A stretch of 38,199 bases of DNA from Thiobacillus sp. Its GTDB lineage: Bacteria > Pseudomonadota > Gammaproteobacteria > Burkholderiales > Thiobacillaceae. Under the pieces are notes generated by a model. It did not search any database, was not told the DNA's origin, and saw only the letters and a program-made list of their open reading frames with translations. Numbering within the stretch: position 1 is the stretch's first letter; the number at the start of each line of letters is the position of its first letter. Location: NCBI RefSeq assembly GCF_018780105.1, contig NZ_JADMKC010000015.1:1-38199 (forward strand). Reading direction: 5' to 3'. Positions 33,768 through 38,199 of this stretch are shown piece by piece. A program made the translations under genes and the position numbers.

Positions 33768-34331
33768 TCAGTTCAAGTCGTCGTCCTTGTAGTACTTGGT
33801 TCCCTTGACGGTCACTTCGGCGGCGAGCCCCTTGTCCGTCAACTGATACAGCCAGACGCCCGGCGACACCGCTGCCGCACCTTGATAGGAGACGCCTTGG
33901 TCCCCGGTCGTGGCGGCCGCCGTTGCCTGGGCACCGGCTACCCAGCCTGAGTTGATGAAATCGTTCAAGGCCTTGGTGTTGTCGAATACGAATACCAGCC
34001 GGAATTTCTTCACGCCGAGGCCGAGGCCGGCCTGCACCTCAACCATTTTCATGAACACTTCTTTCTTGGTCTTGTTGTTGATCGCCACGCCGGACCCGCT
34101 GCCGCCTCCGGCAAAGAAGATCTTCATGCCGAAGTTGCTGAATACCGCGTAGCCGGCGCTGGACGAGACCGCCTTGCGGGCAGACGGCTGGGCCTGGTAA
34201 AGCGCCTTCAGGATGGTCTGGGTGGTCTGTCTGATCTCGGCACGGGCCTCTTCTGGATTGCTCTTGGCGAAGGCGGGCTGGCCAGTCAGCAGCAACATGC
34301 TCATGACAAATGGTGCGATCAGATTTTTCAT
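33768..34331 (-). CDS. Secreted SYLF (YSC84-type) lipid-binding protein
   Basis: The 187-residue protein has a signal peptide (MKNLIAPF to AFA, about 1-22). A SYLF domain follows: AGYAVFSNFGMKIFFAGGGSG, GVAINNKTKKEVFMKM and VQAGLGLGVKKFRLVFVFDN. The fold binds phosphoinositides in eukaryotes; bacterial members are periplasmic with unknown ligands. The ATG at 34331 follows GGAGGAAG; the upstream in-frame ATG at 34382 lacks such a site and would mask the signal peptide. The gene is monocistronic. Confidence 0.9.
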   Translation of the reverse strand: MKNLIAPFVMSMLLLTGQPAFAKSNPEEARAEIRQTTQTILKALYQAQPSARKAVSSSAGYAVFSNFGMKIFFAGGGSGSGVAINNKTKKEVFMKMVEVQAGLGLGVKKFRLVFVFDNTKALNDFINSGWVAGAQATAAATTGDQGVSYQGAAAVSPGVWLYQLTDKGLAAEVTVKGTKYYKDDDLN

Positions 34332-34582
34332 GCTTCCTCCATTGAAACGATGGACAAAAAATGCGCAGTGAATACCTTGCATTCATTGCACTTCCCCAAG
34401 ATTAGGCAATTTTTGCCAGATGGCTATTGCGCGGCCATCCGCGTTGCCTGCAGGAACCACGGGATCCGTTAAGGGGGCCGGCTGAACGGATTTTGTCTGA
34501 CCGCGATGGGCGCGTGGGCCCTGCGCGCGGCAAGGGCTTGCATGTCCCCATCCGGCCGCCTGCTGACCCGGGGCGTGGGCGG

Positions 34583-35584
34583 ATGTTACATTGCAGGATG
34601 TTTCCCTTCGCGCCCGTTGCCGTTTGGCGCTGTGTCAGCGCGCGTTGGGATGAGGCAACAGGGAGGCTTCTGGAATTGAGAGACGAACAAGCTGATCCGG
34701 ATATGCTCCGGCGGATTCAGAATGCGATTGATATGCTGCCCAGTCCGATCTTCATCAAGGATGCGGACTGCCGGTACTTGGCCTGCAACCGCGCATTTGA
34801 GCAATATATTGGCCTGCCGCGCGCCAGGATTATTGGTGCTTCCGTGCATGACGTTGCCCCTGCCGAGCTGGCCGCCATCTACGAGAAGGCCGATCGCGAT
34901 CTGATCGCCGACGGCGGCACGCAAACCTACGAAACCAGCGTGCGCTACGCCGACGGAAGCCACCGCGATGTCATCTTCTACAAGTCGGTGTTCCACAGTG
35001 CGGAAGGCAATCCCGATGGCATTTCGGGGGTGATCCTCGACATTACCGAGCGCAAGCGTCTGGAAAATGAACTCTCCAAGGCGGCCAGGGAAGACTTTCT
35101 GACCGGTGCGGTCAATCTGCGTACTTTTTACGAGCTGGCCAATCAGGAGTTCTCGCGCTTCAAGCGCACGGGCGAGGCGTTTTCCCTGCTTGTGCTGGAC
35201 CTCGATCATTTCAAGCGCATCAACGACACGCTCGGCCACGAGGCGGGGGATGACGCGCTGCGACAGTTCGTTCAAATAGTCCGGGCCAATCTTCGCGAGC
35301 AGGATATTTTTGCCCGAACGGGCGGCGATGAATTCAGGCTGCTGTTGCCCGGCACGGCACAGTCCGGAGCGCTCTTGCTGGCCGAGCGAATTCGCGATGA
35401 GGTGAATCGGGTGAATCTTTGCGCGCCGAACGGCAGCGCCATTCTGTCCATGAGCGCCGGGCTATGCAGAAGCCTGCCGGATGACACGGGCATAGACGAT
35501 ATCGTCCGCCGGGCCGATGTCGCGCTTTATCAGGCGAAGGCGGCGGGCCGTAACGCGGTCAAGGCGCATCCTTGCGAGGCGTAG
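34583..35584 (+). CDS. PAS-GGDEF diguanylate cyclase
   Basis: The 333-residue protein has a PAS domain (about 43-158, MLPSPIFIKDADCRYLACNR to ILDITERKRLE) feeding a GGDEF domain (about 168-328). The active site is GGDEF at 247-251, and the I-site REQD at 238-241 is five residues before it. The usual D-x-LTGLxNRR entry is DFLTGAVNLRTF, a divergent form. It is soluble and cytoplasmic, making c-di-GMP in response to a PAS-sensed cue. The start is uncertain: ATG 34583 and ATG 34598 are both possible. The longer in-frame extension to 34427 crosses repeat-like DNA (AAGGGGGCCGGCTGAACGG). Confidence 0.87.
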   Translation: MLHCRMFPFAPVAVWRCVSARWDEATGRLLELRDEQADPDMLRRIQNAIDMLPSPIFIKDADCRYLACNRAFEQYIGLPRARIIGASVHDVAPAELAAIYEKADRDLIADGGTQTYETSVRYADGSHRDVIFYKSVFHSAEGNPDGISGVILDITERKRLENELSKAAREDFLTGAVNLRTFYELANQEFSRFKRTGEAFSLLVLDLDHFKRINDTLGHEAGDDALRQFVQIVRANLREQDIFARTGGDEFRLLLPGTAQSGALLLAERIRDEVNRVNLCAPNGSAILSMSAGLCRSLPDDTGIDDIVRRADVALYQAKAAGRNAVKAHPCEA

Positions 35585-35615
35585 CTGCCGGGTTGGCTGT
35601 TGGAATGCCGGCAGC
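35584..35615 (+). terminator. GC dyad after the PAS-GGDEF gene
   Basis: GCTGCCGG (35584-35591) and CCGGCAGC (35608-35615) are perfect 8-bp arms with a 16-nt loop beginning on the last base of the stop codon. There is no T-run, so terminator function is doubtful. Confidence 0.35.
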
Positions 35616-35727
35616 CGCGCCGGTGGTGCGCAGCGGTGCACCGTGCGAGTTGCGGGCACTCCGGGCAGTGTCTGGCAGGGTCGAATAAGCAGAATCGTTT
35701 TTACTCCTCACCAAAACGGAGGTTCTC

Positions 35728-36237
35728 ATGCACGTTCGTTCCGATTTAGCCCTGCTTCGCGCCTGTCTCGGCATGCTTCTGATGTTGGGCACGTTTGCTG
35801 CCCTGCTGCCGCAACCGGTGCACGCCGCCGGAGCCAAGGTTGTCTACCATGCCGACTTCGGCGATCCGCGCCGCTTCAGCGCCATGCTCACCAGCATCAA
35901 CAACATGGTGATGCACTACAACAACGCGTTCACTGATTACGACGTCCGCATCGTCTTCCTCTCGCACGGCATACGCTTCGTCACCGACGACCCGCTGCGC
36001 AACACGCCATTTGCCGAGGACAAGGCGCTGAAGGCGCAGCGTGACAACCTGCGCGGACGCTTGATGACGCTGGCGACACTTCACAATGTGAAGCTGGAGT
36101 TGTGCGACATCACGCGCACCCAGCTCGGCCTCGACAAAGGCAGGCTTTACGCGCCGGTCACCTTCGTTCCCTCCGGTGTCGTGCGCATCGCCCAACTGCA
36201 GAACGAGGAAGGATTCGCCTATATCAAGGTGGAGTAA
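35728..36237 (+). CDS. Exported DsrE-family-like protein
   Basis: The 169-residue protein has a long signal peptide (about 1-33, ending PVHAA). A DsrE/YchN-like alpha-beta domain follows: KVVYHADFGDPRRFSAMLTS, NNMVMHYN, VRIVFLSHGIRFVT and GVVRIAQLQNEEGFAYIKVE. A single mature cysteine lies in LELCDIT at about 129, roughly where sulfur-carrier members have their Cys. Periplasmic DsrE-like proteins are common in sulfur-oxidising betaproteobacteria, where sulfur handling is suspected but unproven. A GGAGG site precedes the ATG. Confidence 0.85.
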   Translation: MHVRSDLALLRACLGMLLMLGTFAALLPQPVHAAGAKVVYHADFGDPRRFSAMLTSINNMVMHYNNAFTDYDVRIVFLSHGIRFVTDDPLRNTPFAEDKALKAQRDNLRGRLMTLATLHNVKLELCDITRTQLGLDKGRLYAPVTFVPSGVVRIAQLQNEEGFAYIKVE

Positions 36238-36292
36238 GTAGGGGAAACAACCGGACGCACAGACACCCGCAGATGCGGGGTCTCGTAACGAC

Positions 36293-36337
36293 GGGGCAGG
36301 TCTTGCATTTACGAATTGCATTGCAAAATCGGCACCC
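36293..36337. repeat. Family A palindrome copy
   Basis: GGGGCAGGTCTTGCATTTACG aligns almost base for base with the reference copy at 22802, including the inner ATTGCATTGCAA. The right arm has decayed to AATCGGCACCC. It fills most of the gap between the DsrE-like and YqaA-like genes. Confidence 0.75.
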
Positions 36338-36370
36338 GGATTTTCAAATTTTGAGTAAGCCTTGCAACGC

Positions 36371-36775
36371 ATGGATTGGACGCTATTCGGTTCGGCACTG
36401 CTGTCGTCCACCCTGTTCCCCGGCGGTTCCGAAGCGTTGCTGCTTTATCGGCTGCACCAGGGGGCCGATCCGCTAGCCAGCGTGTTGACCGCTACCGCCG
36501 GCAACGTGCTCGGCAGTCTGATCACCTACGGCATGGGACGGTTTGGTCGCAAGGCGGTGCAGCGCCGCAGCGAAAAAACCGACCAGCACATCGCGCGCGC
36601 CGAACGCTGGTTCAATCGCTTTGGCCGCCCCAGCCTGCTGCTGGCCTGGCTGCCGGTGGTGGGCGATCCTCTGTGTCTGGTCGCCGGTATGCTGCGCGTG
36701 AGCGTGACCAGTTTTCTGATTCTGGTGACGCTGGGCAAGCTGGCGCGTTATGCCGCGCTAACCGGGTTCATTTAA
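36371..36775 (+). CDS. YqaA/DedA-like small membrane protein
   Basis: The 134-residue protein has membrane segments at about 5-25, 35-50, 83-100 and 110-130. It carries the family features PGGSEALL in the first re-entrant segment and GMGRFGRK with GRPSLLLAWLPVVGDP in the second half. YqaA proteins are short members of the DedA/SNARE-associated superfamily, linked to lipid carrier flipping and membrane homeostasis. The ATG at 36371 is preferred over a TTG nine bases upstream. It ends 45 bp before a family A half-copy. Confidence 0.88.
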   Translation: MDWTLFGSALLSSTLFPGGSEALLLYRLHQGADPLASVLTATAGNVLGSLITYGMGRFGRKAVQRRSEKTDQHIARAERWFNRFGRPSLLLAWLPVVGDPLCLVAGMLRVSVTSFLILVTLGKLARYAALTGFI

Positions 36776-36819
36776 CCAGGCTGAAGGCAGCAAGCCTTAT
36801 CTGGGGTCTGCATAACGAC

Positions 36820-36840
36820 GGGGTCAGATCTGGCATTAAC
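36820..36840. repeat. Family A half-copy
   Basis: GGGGTCAGATCTGGCATTAAC resembles the left half of the family. No right arm is present. It precedes the promoter region of the leader and Thivi_2564-like genes. Confidence 0.5.
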
Positions 36841-36891
36841 AAATACGCATGGTCCGCACAGGTGTCTGCCGCTGCGGCAGTTGCCTGGCTA

Positions 36892-36934
36892 TGTTCGCTG
36901 TCGAACAGAAGGGCCGATCGTAATTGCCTATTAT
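36892..36934 (+). promoter_or_regulatory. Inverted repeat and -10 for the leader/Thivi_2564-like operon
   Basis: TGTTCG (36892-36897) and CGAACA (36902-36907) are perfect 6-bp arms with a 4-bp spacer. TATTAT (36929-36934) is a fair -10 for sigma70. The dyad covers the position where an activator or -35 would sit. No clear -35 was found, which fits a factor-dependent promoter. Confidence 0.45.
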
Positions 36935-36960
36935 GAAATGAGTACTCAAGGAGAATCAGC

Positions 36961-37032
36961 ATGCTCGACTATTCGATCCGGCCGCTGCCCTTGATGATTG
37001 ATAACCCCACCGGAGAATCCGTATGCCCCTGA
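36961..37032 (+). CDS. 23-residue leader peptide coupled to the next gene
   Basis: ATG at 36961 has AAGGAG at ideal 7-nt spacing and opens a 23-codon frame (MLDYSIRPLPLMIDNPTGES and three more residues). It stops at 37030-37032, overlapping the start of the next gene (ATG 37023) by 10 nt. The second gene has its own GGAG. The strong site and overlap suggest translational coupling or a regulatory upstream frame. The peptide has no recognised motif. Confidence 0.55.
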   Translation: MLDYSIRPLPLMIDNPTGESVCP

Positions 37033-37214
37033 TTAACTTGGTCGTCGTCTTGATTGTGGTTGGCGTGCTGCTTTGGCTCGTTAACACCTATATCCCCATG
37101 GACTCAAAGATCAAACAGATCCTGAATATCGTCGTCGTCATTGTTGTCGTTATATGGTTACTACAAGTGTTCGGCGTGATCGGTTCACTGGGCAACATTC
37201 GCGTTGGCGGCTGA
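37023..37214 (+). CDS. Thivi_2564-like small membrane protein
   Basis: The 63-residue protein consists of two membrane helices (about 4-24 and 34-54) joined by NTYIPMDSKIKQILN, followed by a short GNIRVGG tail. This pattern matches small proteins annotated as Thivi_2564 family, widespread in proteobacteria and of unknown function. GGAG precedes the ATG, which overlaps the 23-codon leader. A gap of 119 bp without gene signals follows. Confidence 0.85.
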   Translation: MPLINLVVVLIVVGVLLWLVNTYIPMDSKIKQILNIVVVIVVVIWLLQVFGVIGSLGNIRVGG

Positions 37215-37333
37215 CACATCATCAGGGTGGTTGGCGTCACCATCAACTGAAATCATGCCATCCAGATAAATGGGGCCATGCCCGATAGTTGGGCCATGGC
37301 CAGAGATTAAGTGAAGGGCAGAAAGAGCAGAAA

Positions 37334-38199
37334 ATGAAAAAACGCTACCTGATCATTGCGATATCGATGACCCTTGTCCAGGGTTGCTATACCGCTCCTC
37401 CCTACCAACCATCCAGCCATGTCTCGGTCGGTATCCATTATTCGACGTACCCGGATCTTGTCCTGATACCGGGCTATCCCGTCTACTACGCCCCCCGGGT
37501 GGATTCGAATTACTTCTTTTACGACGGCCTCTACTGGGTGTTCCAGGGCGATAACTGGTATGCGAGCAGCTGGTACGACGGGCCGTGGGACAGGGTGGAT
37601 TATTACGACGTGCCGGTTTATGTGCTGCGCGTACCGGTTCGCTACTACCGCCAGCCTCCGCCGTATTTCCGCGGCTGGCGTGCCGACGCGCCGCCACGTT
37701 GGGGGGATCACTGGGGTCGCGACTGGGAACAGCGTCGAAGCGGGTGGGACCGTTGGGACAGCGGCTCCGCCCCAGCTCCCGCACCGTTGCCGGCCTATCA
37801 GCGGAATTATCCCGGTGACCGCTATCCTCGCGCAGTAGAGCAGCAGCATACGATACGGTCCGAGCAGTACCGCTACCAGCCGCGTGAGGCTGTGACGCAG
37901 CAGTATTTCAAACCGCATGTGCAGCAGGACCAGCAGCGCCAGCAAGATCAGCAACGTCAGCTAGAGCAGCAACGCCAGCAGGACCAGCAGCGCCAGCAAG
38001 AGCAACAGCGCCAGAAAGAGCAGCAACGCCAGCAAGAGCAGCAGCGCCAGCAAGAGCAGCAGCGCCAGCAAGAGCAACAGCGCCAGAAAGAGCAGCAACG
38101 CCAGCAAGAGCAACAGCGCCAGAAGGAGCAGCAACGCCAGCTAGATCAACAGCGTCAGAAAGAGCAGCAACGCCAGCTAGATCAACAGCGTCAGAAAGA
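37334..38199 (+). CDS. Lipoprotein with YxWxxW-type domain and Gln-rich hexapeptide array (cut by window edge)
   Basis: From ATG 37334 the frame stays open to the window end (288 codons). The signal ends with the lipobox-like LVQGC at 14-18, so Cys18 would carry the lipid. Residues 40-145 are rich in Tyr, Trp and Pro (YDGLYWVFQGDNWYASSWYD, WGDHWGRDW), as in outer-membrane-associated proteins of unknown function. From residue 199 to the edge there are 15 consecutive hexapeptides of the form (D/E)QQRQ(Q/K/L). These probably make a long charged helix. The AGAGCAG site before the ATG is weak. The C-terminus is unknown. Confidence 0.85.
   Translation, partial: MKKRYLIIAISMTLVQGCYTAPPYQPSSHVSVGIHYSTYPDLVLIPGYPVYYAPRVDSNYFFYDGLYWVFQGDNWYASSWYDGPWDRVDYYDVPVYVLRVPVRYYRQPPPYFRGWRADAPPRWGDHWGRDWEQRRSGWDRWDSGSAPAPAPLPAYQRNYPGDRYPRAVEQQHTIRSEQYRYQPREAVTQQYFKPHVQQDQQRQQDQQRQLEQQRQQDQQRQQEQQRQKEQQRQQEQQRQQEQQRQQEQQRQKEQQRQQEQQRQKEQQRQLDQQRQKEQQRQLDQQRQK
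37928..38199 (+). repeat. 15 tandem 18-bp coding repeats
   Basis: The unit is GAGCAGCAACGCCAGCAA with variants at the third positions and at the first and last codons. Fifteen full copies and the start of a sixteenth fit before the window ends. The last four units form a 36-bp higher-order pair (ending CTA GAT and AAA GAG). The near-identity of the DNA makes copy-number change by slippage likely. Confidence 0.92.

Noticed and set aside
37928..38199. CRISPR array at the right edge
   Set aside because: The 18-bp units are contiguous, coding, in frame and without spacers.

Overview
The window is a GC-rich bacterial chromosome segment, most likely from a betaproteobacterium of the Thiobacillus/Nitrosomonadales kind. 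That is inferred from a proteobacterial phosphoribulokinase (Calvin cycle), a DsrE-like secreted protein, two PEP-CTERM proteins, a Thivi_2564-like membrane protein and the style of the nrdA/nrdB, smc and queF genes. No rRNA, tRNA, CRISPR array, prophage or complete insertion sequence was seen.

Region 1 (1-4074, minus strand): a three-gene run transcribed leftwards encodes a peptidoglycan amidase, a metzincin zinc protease and the first 83 residues of a patatin-like phospholipase that leaves the window. Upstream of it lie an FGGY sugar kinase and queF, packed 4 nt apart. Region 2 (4164-8893, plus): smc, a decayed orphan ParD antitoxin, an intact Phd/VapC toxin-antitoxin pair, and a MITE-like element with about 24-bp terminal inverted repeats that starts on the vapC stop codon. 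Region 3 (9113-13858): nrdA and nrdB, behind a sigma70-like promoter with two NrdR boxes 32 nt apart and a perfect DnaA box. The two genes are separated by about 500 bp of REP-like hairpins, and a strong terminator closes the unit.

Region 4 (13918-16332): an AT-richer accessory island with a four-helix membrane protein and a coiled-coil membrane protein, bounded by dispersed palindromes and a copied 3' fragment of a diguanylate cyclase gene. Region 5 (16536-24970): a PEP-CTERM protein, a short signal peptidase I, a large secreted fusion protein (polysaccharide deacetylase, caspase-like peptidase, EF-hand, TPR), a membrane diguanylate cyclase, and a MocR regulator divergent from a DUF1127 gene and a truncated NTF2-like gene.

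Region 6 (25188-38199): a second PEP-CTERM protein, a Tat-exported phospholipase C, phosphoribulokinase, a secreted unknown, a gluzincin peptidase, a small membrane-anchored unknown, a DMT transporter with a DUF3820 gene, a SYLF lipid-binding protein, a PAS-GGDEF cyclase, a DsrE-like protein, a YqaA/DedA-like protein, a 23-codon leader coupled to a Thivi_2564-like protein, and a lipoprotein with a glutamine-rich hexapeptide array running off the window.

Two dispersed palindrome families lie in many intergenic gaps from 14.7 kb onward. Family A has GGGGTCAGGTCTTGC-type arms and family B has AAAGGGGCCAGG-type arms. They extend, truncate or abut genes in several places. The most unusual single gene is the deacetylase-caspase fusion at 18509-21190. 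The most system-like arrangement is the amidase-protease-phospholipase run at the left edge.
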